Shown in pieces: positions 1 through 11,080 of a stretch of DNA of 64,000 nt. Each line of letters opens with the position of its first letter. Within the stretch, counting starts at the first letter, position 1. Made by a program: the position numbers and the translations under genes. The DNA is from Symbiodinium natans (lineage: Eukaryota; Sar; Dinophyceae; Suessiales; Symbiodiniaceae), in NCBI GenBank assembly GCA_905221605.1, contig CAJNDS010002366.1, positions 264,001-328,000 of the forward strand, written 5' to 3'. The notes under the pieces are model-generated. The model made no database searches and was not told the origin of the DNA. It saw only the letters and a list, made by a program, of their open reading frames with translations.

Positions 1-2190
1 AAGTTCAGGAACACTAGGTTTAGGGTTTAGGGTTTAGGGTCTAGGAGTCAACATGGTCATGTGATCGAGATGTGCTGACGGCCTTATGTAAGGCCGGGTG
101 GCATTTGCAAGCCCTAAGTTTTGTGGGAAAGCAAGTGTTCAAAGTGCGAATCTCTGCTAAGCACTGTAAACACTCACCCTGCCACATTTTGGCGATGAAC
201 CTTCTAGCCATTCTAGCCCAAGCCCCGCAAATCCTGAGCTCTAAAGCCCTGAATCCCTACTCCACATGGGGTACCTTCGAATTCAATGTCGACTTGGCAT
301 GATTTGGTCTTTGTGCTTTGGCGAGCTGAATGAATATCCGAAAGTTCGGCGTTGCATTAAAACAAAAGCCCAAACACCATACAAAATCCTTTTGTTGGGG
401 TTGGGACTTTTAAAACGTCTGGGGCGCGGGACTAAAGCCACGCGAAAGTCAAGCTGGATCCAGCACGCAAGATGCTCTCCGGACTTTCCGGGGCATCTTG
501 GATCATGGATCTATAGGACAAACAAATGTATCTTTGGGCACGCGCGTGCATACACAGACGCACACATGCACATGTGCACGCACACAAGCACGCACGCAGC
601 CCCCCCCCCCCCCCCCAACACCCACACACGTAAACACACGTAAACACACGTAAACACACGTAAACACACGTAAACACACGTAAACACACGTAAACACACG
701 TAAACACACGTAAACACACGTAAACACACACACACACACACACACAGACAGAGACAGAGGCACGAGCGCACCTGCGGCCACACCGCGCACGCGCGCGCAC
801 GCGCACGAAGTCACACAGAGACACACAGACTCACACGGAGACGCGTGCAGAAACAAATGCACAAATGCACACATGCAAAGCAACCCCTCTCAAGAAGGGT
901 TTGGAGGGCTTCATCGCGCTTGGGAAGAATCAGAGACGTTCACGTCTTCAAGATACCCGCAGCCCCCAACCCTTCGCCACTGTTATCGTGCATAGGAAGC
1001 ATATTTCAGGCTCGGAGCTACTAAGCCGCTCAGCTAAGCGGGATTAAAGGCCAAGGCGTTCGTGATTGTGCCCGTTCGGGCTTATTATGCTTCGAAGCAC
1101 GCAGACGGAATCACAAGCCTTGTCTAGGCCTTGGCAACTACATCCCAACATCAAGATTCATTCCTCGAGCGTGATCCTGAAGCTTCCTCCAACTTTGTGT
1201 GGGTTTTGAGGGTTTAAGTTCAGGATCTACGTTTAGTTTACCCACCGGGGGGGTTTACGAAAATAAGGGCCCCCGAAGAACATAGAACCCCCAAATAGTA
1301 GGGCTTCCCTCAGAACACCCCCACATGTCTCCAAGATGGGTCAGCCACTTCGGTGAGTTCGTTGCGGGCGCAAGGGCGGATGGCCTGATCTGAGGGGGCC
1401 CAACCAGGGGCTCCAAAAGAGGAGTTCGAACAGTCGCGGGCCTGAAAAAGGGGGAGGGTTACTCATAGTATTCCCTTATAGGGTTCCTCCATGATTATAC
1501 TAGAAGAACCCCCAACCCCTACACTAAATCCTATAAGGCGCAGGATGTTGGATTTGAGGCTTCATGCAGGCATTCATTCTCAAGAGGTCCCGACTCCGTG
1601 CTGCCGTTTTTAAGTAGACAGGCGCCTTTGCACCAGATAGATTTGCCAACGCCTTAGTTGAAATTGCTAGGTGTCCAGCTGCCTCTCGAGAAAAAAGGGG
1701 CGTGCCAGCATTTTTGAGATGAATCCTAGAGCCCTGTTGTGTAGGCTTACATGCTGATCTGCGCACCAGGGGCAGCCCTAATGGGCTGTGAAGCGACAGG
1801 ACTCAGCAGAGGACTCTCAACAGATATTGTGCGTCGCCACTGGTTTAGATGCAGAACCCTCCGCTCGGCCATGAGCCGCTCCCGAAACCTGGACCTTCGC
1901 TTTGCATGTTGAGGGCTCCTTAGGTTAGGGAGTTGAATTCTTAGGGTTTAGGGTTTAGGGTTTAGGGCCTTTCGTAAGGTTTCATTGCTGTAGGTTGAGC
2001 CTATCAGGACTTGTCACTTCGCCACGCAGGGCTTCGCAACTTCCAGCATGGGCCATTATACCCTATAACCCCTGAGAAAAAAAAAGGCCCTTTCTAGGGT
2101 TGATCATGGAAGGTTCTAGAGCCCTAAACCCTAAACCCTAAACCCTAAACCCTAAACCCTAAACCCTAAACCCCAAGCCTCCTGGTTCTC
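1..2190. other. Non-coding stretch with repeats
   Basis: No exon is supported here. It holds a short TTTAGGG run near position 20, a CACACGTAAA decamer repeat (622-726), poly-C and CA tracts, a GGGTTTACGAAAA-type element (1244-1320), a palindromic element near 1455-1530 and TTTAGGG/CCCTAAA arrays at 1940-1968 and 2123-2173. Confidence 0.6.
622..746. repeat. Decamer tandem repeat CACACGTAAA plus CA tract
   Basis: About ten perfect copies of a 10-base unit (CACACGTAAA) follow a 16-base poly-C and end in a CA dinucleotide run. Confidence 0.95.
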
Positions 2191-2298
2191 ATGGCCCCCA
2201 ACGAAGCACCCGAAGCCACGCAGGGCCAGCCCGACCGAAGCCGGGGAGTCCTCGACCTACCTGGCCCAGGAGGCCGAGGCAAGTCCCCGGTTCAGCAG
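2191..2298 (+). CDS. Candidate exon, possible start exon
   Basis: A 108-base GC-rich open stretch sits between a CCCTAAA array and a TTTAGGG array. From the ATG it reads MAPNEAPEATQGQPDRS and ends at a CAG followed by GGGGTTTAGGG. A second frame is also open and reads ESSTYLAQEAEASP, so the frame is undecided. Its isolation between two repeat arrays matches other exons here. Product unknown. Confidence 0.3.
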
Positions 2299-2301
2299 GG
2301 G

Positions 2302-2356
2302 GTTTAGGGTTTAGGGTTTAGGGTTTAGGGTTTAGGGTTTAGGGTTTAGGGTTTAG
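2302..2356 (+). repeat. TTTAGGG telomere-like array
   Basis: Eight heptamers directly follow the candidate exon 2191-2298; orientation is G-rich on the + strand. Confidence 0.95.
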
Positions 2357-2836
2357 TAGAATCCCCCTAACCAACCCCTGCACCTTTTTCAGGGGGTTGT
2401 AGGGTATAAGAGCTATCAAGGGCCTTAACTTGAGGGGTTTCTAGGGTAGAATAGCCCATGCAGGTGTTCAGAGGCTTCGGGAGCCCGCTGAAAGCCTCCT
2501 TAGCTTCTCACTGGGTCAAAGGCAGTGTCAGTTGCCTTAGGTACGCATCCCGCAGCTTCGATCAGCTGACGCTCGTAAGATTTGAAGGGGTCTTGGGTTC
2601 TGGTTGCGGTTCATGAAGCCGACGTCAGTGCGCCTAGCGCAGTCCCGGTGAAAGCTAGATTGGAGCTGTTAGCCCCAATCGCGCAGGTGGTCTCGCTGCC
2701 TCACCACCGTAACTACATGTAGCCCGAAACCCTAAACCCTAAACCTTGAGAAGCCTGGGAGACATGGAATATCGTTCAAATGTGGTTTGTCCTGGAAAGC
2801 TCTCCGAAACATCTGAAGCGCCATGAATGCTTGAAG

Positions 2837-2911
2837 GGTCCCCCAACCACCTCGGAGGAGCCCTTGCCGGCCACGCCGACATACACCGCCGACTCGCCCG
2901 AGCTGCTTGGT
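2837..2911 (+). CDS. Candidate internal exon, Pro/Thr/acidic
   Basis: After AAG|G, 75 bases read GPPTTSEEPLPATPTY then TADSPELLG and end before GC (or a GT two bases earlier). The segment is hydrophilic and likely disordered. It belongs with similar acidic exon candidates at 3191, 3636, 5419, 8029 and 8676 that could form the N-terminal part of one protein. No family is recognised. Confidence 0.4.
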
Positions 2912-3190
2912 GCATCTAAGGGTTGAGGGTTTAGGGTTTAGGGTTTAGGTTTTAGGCCCTGTATTCCCCCGGTAATCAACCTTCTAAAGGGCCTTTTTAA
3001 GGAGTTCTAGGCCATAATGGCCATCATCAACCCTGTAAAAGGGCCTGTTTAAGGGGGGTTATAGGGTATAAGAGCCCATGCCGCTCAGGGCTGTTCTTGT
3101 TAAGGATACGTTCGGAAGCACTTTGTAAGTTACTTAAGTCCGTGGGGGCAGAGCATGGGAGTCAAATCCAATACCAATCCCAGGTTTCAG

Positions 3191-3230
3191 GAGGAGAACG
3201 AGCCGGAGACGCCCACACTCGAGGCCGGCC
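3191..3230 (+). CDS. Candidate internal exon, acidic
   Basis: The acceptor TTTCAG|G is followed by EENEPETPTLEAG and a good donor, C|GTGAGG. Only 40 bases long, the same size class as the proven RPS20 exons. No family is recognised. Confidence 0.45.
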
Positions 3231-3512
3231 GTGAGGTTGTGGCGACGGCGTCGTTCCTTGAAGCTTGCACCTTATAGCCTCGGATCCCCAGCATATTGAT
3301 ACCCTGCAGCCCCCTAAACAAAGGGCCCTTTATAGGGTCGATGATGAGAATTCTAGGGCCAATCATGGCCCATCCTGCCCGCTTCAGCTCAGAGCCATGA
3401 AGCCCTCAAGTATCATGTCTTTTCCCCTTTGCCATCACTCGCGCCAATTCCGACTCCTCACGGTGAAGTCCTCTCCTTAGCATGCCTCAGCCCTATTACA
3501 AAACCCTAAGGT

Positions 3513-3613
3513 TGGGATGTTCCCCCTTACACTAACAGTCCTTAATGGGGATTAGAGTACCCCTAGGTTGCAATCCCTATTAAGGAGCTGTTCGTATAAG
3601 GGAGAACATCCCA
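3513..3613. mobile_element. Inverted-repeat element family M1 (GGGATGTTCCCC)
   Basis: Ends are GGGATGTTCCCCCTTA and its reverse complement, with an inner palindrome ACAGTCCTTAAT. About 100 bases and no coding capacity, so MITE-like. Other copies: 13013-13104, 33077-33182, 46792-46905, 50274-50372, 53957-54058, 55662-55813. Confidence 0.85.
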
Positions 3614-3635
3614 GACCCGAAGCCGAAGATTTCAG

Positions 3636-3727
3636 CTTCAAGCCTTTCAGCCCGACGACGAAGAGCTCTATGAGTGGGAGGAGGAGCTTGCCAAGTCAGG
3701 CGTCGCTCTGAGTCCCGGAGTTGGAGG
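3636..3727 (+). CDS. Candidate internal exon, acidic
   Basis: TTTCAG precedes LQAFQPDDEELYEWEEELAK, which continues SGVALSPGVG to a GGTTTAGGG array; a GC donor at 3700 is an alternative end. A palindromic element (3513-3613) lies just upstream in the same intron. Strongly acidic; product unknown. Confidence 0.45.
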
Positions 3728-5418
3728 GTTTAGGGTTTAGGGTTTAGGAGGCTTCAGTATACTTCGTGCATGTGCGGGCCAAGAAGTGGTTCATGTATCC
3801 AACGGGTTTAGGGTTTTGGGTTTGGGGTTTAGGGTTTAGGGTTTATAACGGCTGAAGGTTTGAATGCTCGGTGCCCGTGCTCCTCCCACACTGCAACCAG
3901 AACACAAACTGAAGCCACCAGCCTTCCTGTAGGTTCAGCAAGGGTCTGCAACGTTCGGGTGCTCGTGAAAATCGAGAAGTGTCACATGCAAGCTTTCAAG
4001 AACCTAGGGTGAAAATGCCTGTTCAGGAAAAATACCAAGCAGCTTCCTGCACGTAAGAGGCAAAGCCAAAGCCGTGCCGAAACACTTTCAAGAAGGTCAA
4101 CTGACATGGCCATGAACTCTCTTAACTTGTTTTGGTAGCTAGGTCTCCCCTCGCAGCACTTGCAGAACCTTCTCAACATCTGCCAGCTTGTAAACAACGT
4201 CTTTAGGCACCCGAACGTAGCCTACGTCCTGCAAGCAGGCTTTCCCATAAAGCAGTGCACTTCTCAACCGTTTAGGCGGTGCACTTCCGGGCATCATTGT
4301 TGACGTCAACGTGGTCAGGCTCATCCGCAACCCTTACGTAACATCTGGTTCTATATCCGCCTTGGGAATTATTGTTTTTTGTCGTTCATATAAAACCCAA
4401 GAGGATATTGACAATAATATGCTTATTAAGGTCCTAAGGGGAGTATAGGGTTAACCCTAGGCCACTTCAGCCTGAAAAATCAGGGTTGGTATTCTAAGAG
4501 ACTTGAGGACTTCAACGTTCATGCGAGGGAGCGACCTTGTTGCCTAAGCCGATTCGCCTGAGCAGTTCACATGCAATTTTTGAGGGCGAGGAGGTCAAAG
4601 ACTTAAGCTACAGAACTCCGGAGGTGAACAGATTCACTGGACCTACTCTAGGTAGGCCTTTGGGACATTTTGATATTTTCCCTTACTGGCTTTAAGAGGA
4701 TCATATTCAGGAATTATTTTTCAGAGGGTTTTAAGGGCCGTCCTAGTATTGAACTCCTCTCGCAAAAGATCGACGCGGTCTTGTTGGTTCATCGGCCAGC
4801 ATGTCAAGAGCACGGACATGAAGATGAGCTCACTCAGCACAAAACCCTGCCAACCAGGATGGGCGATTAGGCCCTATAATTCCCAGAATTAACCCTACAA
4901 AGGGCCTTTTTAAGGGGTTATAGGGCATAATCAGGCCCTATAATTCCCGGAATTAACCTTCTAAAGGGCCATGTTAAGGGGTTCTAGGGTACAATAGCCC
5001 ATGCTGGAAAGGCACCAGTAGCACAAGCTCGTTTGCCAAGACGTCCCAAAGGCAAAGCCCAAACCTGTGGCGACGGAAAGTTGCAGCGTAGATGCCCGCA
5101 ACCGAGTAACAGGAAGAGGCCAGCACCCGAATTTTTAGGGTTTAGGGTTTAGGGTTTAAGGACCAACTGCTCCACTCCTTCAACCTAGTGCCAACACCTG
5201 AAGCCTGGATACCGAATCGAAGGGCTACTACACCCCATAACCCCCAAATTATAGGGTTCTGAGCTGTTATACCCTAGAATAACCCCTCAAAAAAGCCCTT
5301 TATAGGGTTGTGGGCTACTATACCCTATAATAACCCCTTAAAAAGGCCCTTTATAGGGTTGGTTAGGGGGAGTATAAGGCCTCATAGCCCATGCTTGTAA
5401 GGGGCAAAAGACTCGCAG

Positions 5419-5471
5419 GGGGGGCGAGCCTGAGCACTTGGATGCTGCGCAGCTGGCGCAGCTGCTCGGGG
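5419..5471 (+). CDS. Candidate internal exon
   Basis: After CGCAG|G the frame reads GGEPEHLDAAQLAQLLG and ends before GC. A CCAGGATGGGC-type palindromic element ends just upstream. The segment is alanine/leucine-rich and could be helical. Product unknown. Confidence 0.4.
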
Positions 5472-6117
5472 GCTCAGAGTTTAGGGTTTAGGGTTTAGTG
5501 GCACAAGGTATGAGCCGGCTTGCACGCTTGGTTGTTCAGGGTTTAGGGTTCAGGGTTTGAGAAAAATTGCACCGGCGTTGTGGCTGAGACATTGCTTTGA
5601 AGCTCTACATAAGTCATGTCGTGGTCATGATTGCAGCTTCACCTGTCGTTTCGCAGTATGTGTCTGCTGGGCACTGCTAGTCTGGTACGGAGCAGTGACG
5701 CAGATTGGATTGCTCCGCTTTTTAGGGTTTGAGGCCGGGGGTTTTGGGGCTTCTTATCAAGGACTCTCACACCTTGAAGGGCTTCGTGTCTTGTGGCTTG
5801 GGGTTTAGGGCTTAGGGTTGGCGCTTCCGGTGCTACCTACATAAGAGCGTCTCGATCCAGCAGGGATCCCGCCGTCGTGCAAGCACTGCTCCACGTTTGT
5901 TTCTGGCACACAGGCTCGCAATGAGTTCTGGAATACAAACTTGTCCCAAGCATCTTCGGGGCCAAGGCGTGCGAATTGTCTGTACAAAACTAGCCTCTCA
6001 GAAGATATGTAAGTCTTCAAAATAATCGCAGAGGTGGATAGCCACTGAAACCGATAATGCTTAGGTCGCCCGTGGAGCTGGCTCGGCGCCTTGCAGCGCC
6101 CGGAGCATGAAGCTCAG

Positions 6118-6216
6118 TGACTTATTTATATGTAACCCCTTAAATGGTATATATATATATATATATGTTTTAATCCCTTAAAGGGTATGTATAAATATAT
6201 ATATATATATACTCCC
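6118..6216. mobile_element. AT-rich palindromic element
   Basis: Two CCTTAAA-GGTATA half units with TA runs; a related element with similar TA runs lies at 50793-50890 in RPS20 copy B intron 2. Confidence 0.55.
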
Positions 6217-7341
6217 TAAGGGCACTTTGGGGAGCGATTTGTGAAAGAAGTTGCACTGAGCAAGTTTGGGTCAGATCCAGGCAACAGCTCATTTGAGGAT
6301 CCCTGGAATGTTCTGCCGGGTTCTTCATGTGTACTGTAGGGTTGAAAGGTTGGGTTGGGGCTGTTGTGGTTTTGGGCCGAGGGTCTTTAAACGCGCCTGC
6401 CAACATTCCAAAAGAACTCGTGCACTGCAGCACGTGGGAATCAGACACTCAGAGGAGCCCATACAGGCTTCAAACCCCTCTGACAACTTGGAGACACCAC
6501 TGCCTGCCTCATACCGTTGACGGTCAAGTGACACATTCAAGTACAGCCTGCCCTCCGCATCCCCCTGCCCTACGAATCCCTAAATCTTCAAACTCCCAAG
6601 CAAGAGCTAGACAAGGTGTCGGTATGCAACTCAGGCTCGAAAATGCAAAGCCTTCATCCCACAACACCTTTAACGTCTTAAAATGGCCCTTCAAGAAGCC
6701 ACATGTCCGAAGACTGTGCAGGCTTCTAAAGGTCCGAAGCTTCACTTTTCAGGCCTTGCTTGCCGCGCGAGCGCAGGGCCTCATGACGATGGCACGGACA
6801 CCAGCAGCAGTGAACCCAGCTGAATGCTTCGGGAGAGTATATGGACTTTCAAAAGGCGTTTTGGGCTGAAGGTTTAGAGTTTTTGGAGAGAAACTGGACC
6901 CGGCAGGCATCTACTTCTAGCACTGATCGAGCCGAGTCCGATGGCGCTTTGGGTTTGGGAGTTGTGGGCTTTGGGGTTTAGGGCTTAGGGTTTAGGATGT
7001 TCCTGCCGTTGATGCGGTGTGTCTTTGATTGGGAGGGCGTCAAGAGTCGACATGGATAGAAAGATGCGTGTCGTCATCGCTTGTTGCTCACGATCGCCTA
7101 CGTAGCGTCTTCGGCCACAGCAGATTTCCGGATTATGATCCCGATTATGGAGCATCTTTGTTAAGTCATGTCCGGGTCCTGTTGAGGAATATACGGATTC
7201 GGGTGAGAGTAGTGTGGGATTAGAGCATTAGAGGGTTACGGGCCTTGTGGGGGATATTGGGTTTAGGGACATTGCAAGCCCTGAGTTTCAATATTTGAAC
7301 CTGCAACCCTGCTCATGCTGGTAAAGTCATGCAGAAAGCTC

Positions 7342-7463
7342 CAATTACCCAGATCTTCCAAAACCCTTTAATTAAGGTATATACCCTAATTCATAATAAG
7401 GACCCTTAGTAGAAATTGGGGTATATTCCATAATTAAGGGGTTTTGGAAGATCTGGGTAGTTG
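7342..7463. mobile_element. Inverted-repeat element family M4
   Basis: Arms of about 30 bases start CAATTACCCAGATCTTCCAA and mirror at the right end. The interior is AT-rich with ATTAAGGTATAT. A shorter related copy is at 53246-53328 in RPS20 copy B intron 4. Confidence 0.85.
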
Positions 7464-8028
7464 GCCCTGAGGCTAAGGCGGCTAAAGCGGATAGTCGCCT
7501 TCCACACTTTCAAAACAGAAGCTTGTGGTGTCCCCGCAAAGGCTCTGAGCTAGCTTCGGGGCTTTCTAGGGGCTTTGAAAGGTCTTCTCAGGTGTCCTAT
7601 AGGTACCTAAACCCTAAAGCCTAAACCCTAAGCCCTAAACCCTAAACCCTAAACCAAAAAACAAAACCTAAACCCTAAACCCTAGACCCTTTGGGGCGTT
7701 TCGGACATCATCTCTCAATGCCCGACGATGACTCACTCGTCCACGCCCATGGGCCAGTCGGATATAGTGGGGTACCTGGCTGAGGCCAACTTAGGGTTTT
7801 GGGGTTTGGGGTTTGGGGTTTAGGGTTTAGGGTTTAGGGGACTTGCGACATTGTGAAGACTCCATGCGGGTTCTTTGTTCGTTCTTGCAGGTTCTTGGAG
7901 CACAGGCACCCCATAGTGTTTTGAGAACCTTGGGCTAGCTGCTAGCTGTCTCTTGCCCACAATGTAGGTGGGCGTTAAGCTGCACAGAAAGCCCTGAGGC
8001 CTGAATCATCTGAATCCCCCAAAGCTAG

Positions 8029-8087
8029 GTGGTGCGGCTCCCTGGCATGGAGCCGCCAACGCCGAGCTACGACCCCGACGAGGATGG
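8029..8087 (+). CDS. Candidate internal exon, Pro/Asp-rich
   Basis: After GCTAG|G the frame reads VVRLPGMEPPTPSYDPDED and stops at a GTTTAG donor; a GA donor at 8083 would keep phase 0 to the next candidate at 8676. Similar in character to the other acidic exons of this region. Confidence 0.4.
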
Positions 8088-8675
8088 GTTTAGAGTTCGG
8101 TGGTCATACAATTTACTTTAGCCTTGGGGGATTTTAGGTTCCGGGATGTTTTCCTGATTTGCATGTTCTGGGGCCAGGTAGGCGGAACCGCAAAGCATTG
8201 GTACGCGAAGCTCAGCGCTTCGGACCCCTTGGTAAGCCTCAGTAGACTTGACCAAAGTTGATAGAAGTTGAAGACCAGCAGCTGCTTTATGGGTATTTTC
8301 CAAAATAGGATACCCCTTTTATACCCCAAATAGAAAAGAATCCCCTTAAGGGGAGCCCTCAAAAAGGGTACCCCTATTTTCAGAAACCCCCATATGGCTA
8401 CCGAGCCCCCAAACCCAAACCTTCGCCGACACCCGCAAAGCCTCAGCCCGAGATCCATCAACGCGCTATTCTGGACAGAATCCTTTATCAACCTGAACAT
8501 CATATAAGAATAGTCATAATAATAGTAATCATAATAATCATATAATATAATAATAGTAATAATCATAATAATAAGAATGATGATATCAACAATAATAATA
8601 ATAATAACCATGCCCTTACACCACAGCCCCAAGCCGAAGCAGCCTCCGATGCAAAGCTGTCGAGTTCGACTTCAG

Positions 8676-8762
8676 GAAGACGAAGACTTCCAGCTGCTTC
8701 ACGAGGAGCCGTCCGAGGACGTCTACGTGCCGCCAACCCAGCTGATCCGAGAGCTGCATCGA
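8676..8762 (+). CDS. Internal exon of unrecognised protein, acidic
   Basis: One of the clearest exons outside RPS20. CGACTTCAG|G is followed by 29 codons without stop, reading EDEDFQLLHEEPSEDVYV then PPTQLIRELHR, and a GT donor. Third positions are mostly C or G. The first half is acidic; the second half may be helical. No domain is recognised. Confidence 0.6.
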
Positions 8763-9109
8763 GTCAGAACAATCTAAGCCCTCCCGGGTTAAACCAGCGC
8801 AGAGTTCATGCGAGGATCCTCAAGGACCTTGAATCCCTGCGCGCGGGAACACAGTGGGGAACTCCAACAATGGGTGGACGGCCCACGGTTTTCAGGCCCC
8901 ACAGTCGAGCCATTGCCCATCCTATAACGATTGCTGATCCTTCGGCCCTGAAGCCAAGCATCCCCCGACACCGAGAGAAACCCGATGCAAGGAACCGGCA
9001 TGATTTTCACGTGGAAAATTGTCCATAACGACCTCCACAGAGAAACGGGTGTTAAAAAAGCATGTTTATTCAAGAAATGCAGAAACGGATGGGTTTCCAT
9101 CCAGTCTCT

Positions 9110-9111
<2 letters not shown>

Positions 9112-9148
<37 letters not shown>
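9112..9148. repeat. CT dinucleotide microsatellite
   Basis: About eighteen CT units. The stretch from 8800 to 10780 otherwise shows no supported exon. Confidence 0.95.
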
Positions 9149-9151
<3 letters not shown>

Positions 9152-10784
9152 GCTCATACGCTACCTCAAAGGTCCACTTGATATTTGGGTTGTACCCCTT
9201 GTATCCACTTGATAGCTGTGTCGTGCCATCAATGTTTCCTATTTCAGCAGGAGGGGGGGGGCACATGTAAGCATGTCAAGAGAAATCTAGCGCTGTAGCT
9301 GCAGTAGCACTAGTTCGGTTGCTGTGTTGATCACATCATCCACACGCGCACACATCCATCCACAATACGACAACATATCAGCACCTTAGTCTACCGTAAT
9401 ATTGCCGAAGCATAGCACGGAAAGACGGACAGACGGCCAGAAAACACAAGCGAGAATATCTGTATATGCCCGCCGAAAACAAGGAACAAGCAAACGCACA
9501 ACCACTTGTGCCCAGACCTACGCTGGGAAGCTAGCAGGAACACGCTAGCCTCACCAGGGAGGACGCGGGCTGCAGGCATAATTCAACAAACACCCATGCA
9601 CAGAAAGATTATAAGCCGCATAGTACTAATTCTCTTCCAATCGAACGGGCACAAAAGGTAGTCGGCTGTTCCTTCGCACTTCTGGCGGCGCAACGACAGA
9701 ATCAAAAGCTACCACCAGCAACTCTTTGAGTCCACGACCTTCTCAAGAGAAACCTTTCAAAGAGCAATCAAAGGACCTGAAAGTGCTAACCTGTAGGAAG
9801 CTCGCCGGCAGAGCCAGTATGAACGCCACAACAAGAATGCAGGTGTCCTTTCTCAGGCACTTAGCCCATTCCGACTTGTGTGCCTTGCATGTCCTTGCGG
9901 ATGACTCTCGTGTTTGGAGTGAAGCTGGGCCACCGAGTTTCTCAAGAGCACTGCAATTATCGGAGTCAAAGCCTTCTATTTTTGGGGCCAATCGCTCTTG
10001 GGTCCTCAAGAGACTAAGAGACTGTAGCAAATTACGCCGAGTTTCAGAAGAGCGGAGACCCGAAGCTGAAACCCTGCACGAATGACAGCAGAGCCTGGAC
10101 AAATCAGGCCTGCGGCAGCTGGAAGTGCGGCTGTCTTTGCCTCAAGATATTCCTTGGATGTTGAGTCAGATTTGGCGTTTCTGCGTTTAGGCTTCGGAGG
10201 GGCCAGGGTTGAAGTATTGAGAGATATTTAGAGCGAAGGGCTGAACCAAAAAGGTAAAGGATCGAGGGCCAGGATTCAGGCAGGGGTTGGGAGAGGCAGG
10301 TTTAAGTCGTCCCGGTTTCCGGATGAAGGGGTGTGGTCCCGAAGACCAATGTGCTGCAGGGCACTATTGCGATGTTGAAGTACTGTGCGCACGGTTTTGA
10401 GATCTTTGCCCAGCCCGGAACCCAGACGTCTAATCCCCAAAGCCACTTGCCAACAGCTCACTTTACAAGCAGGCTGCGTGGAGTTGACGCGCACGACGGT
10501 TGGGGTGTATCGCCTGAGTGCGCAACGAAACCATGTTCCCTTGTGGCTCAGCTCTTCAAAGCTGCTTGCACGCGTTGCTTCTGGGGCTTCGCAATCCAGT
10601 GTCTGACAAGCGCGAGCGCAAAAACCACATGTGCTCTTGGAGTTTGCCTGTTGCTGTGCCGACTTTTCACCGGCTGGGGGGTGACTTCCCGCCTGTACTG
10701 CAAGCGCCATGTATAAAGCTGGTAGCCCGACAGCCACGCCTGCGCGCTCATAAGGCCGGTTGCGGAAGATCGAGTGAGCATTGA

Positions 10785-11080
10785 GCCGGCGAAACGGAAA
10801 TCATCTTCATAAGTCTGTCCTTGACAAGCTGCTACCTATAACCGATTGCTACCCCGCATATATGTCGACCACGGTTGGAAGCAAGGCGGCTGAGATCAAC
10901 GCCGGCAGACGGAGACCCCAGCAGGAAGAGCTGCGGCGAGCCAAGACAGGGATTCGGTCCGCGGTTTTGGCAGGTTCAGCTGGGTCTTCAGGGAACCGAT
11001 ACGGGAGTTCAAGAGCGCAGGATGCAGAGCCCACAACAACAACAGAGGCCCAGGCCACGGGCCGAAGAGTTCTCATAGTA
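10785..11080 (+). other. Open GC-rich stretch, coding status undecided
   Basis: Open in several frames on both strands; one reads MSTTVGSKAAEINAGRRRPQ then QEELRRAKTG. Splice signals do not single out an exon. Confidence 0.2.

Noticed and set aside
1-60. Chromosome end, suggested by TTTAGGG near position 20
   Set aside because: Only three units, and comparable or far longer arrays occur throughout the window, so this is interstitial.
432-883. Minus-strand Cys/Val-rich frames
   Set aside because: Produced by the CACACGTAAA and CA repeats.
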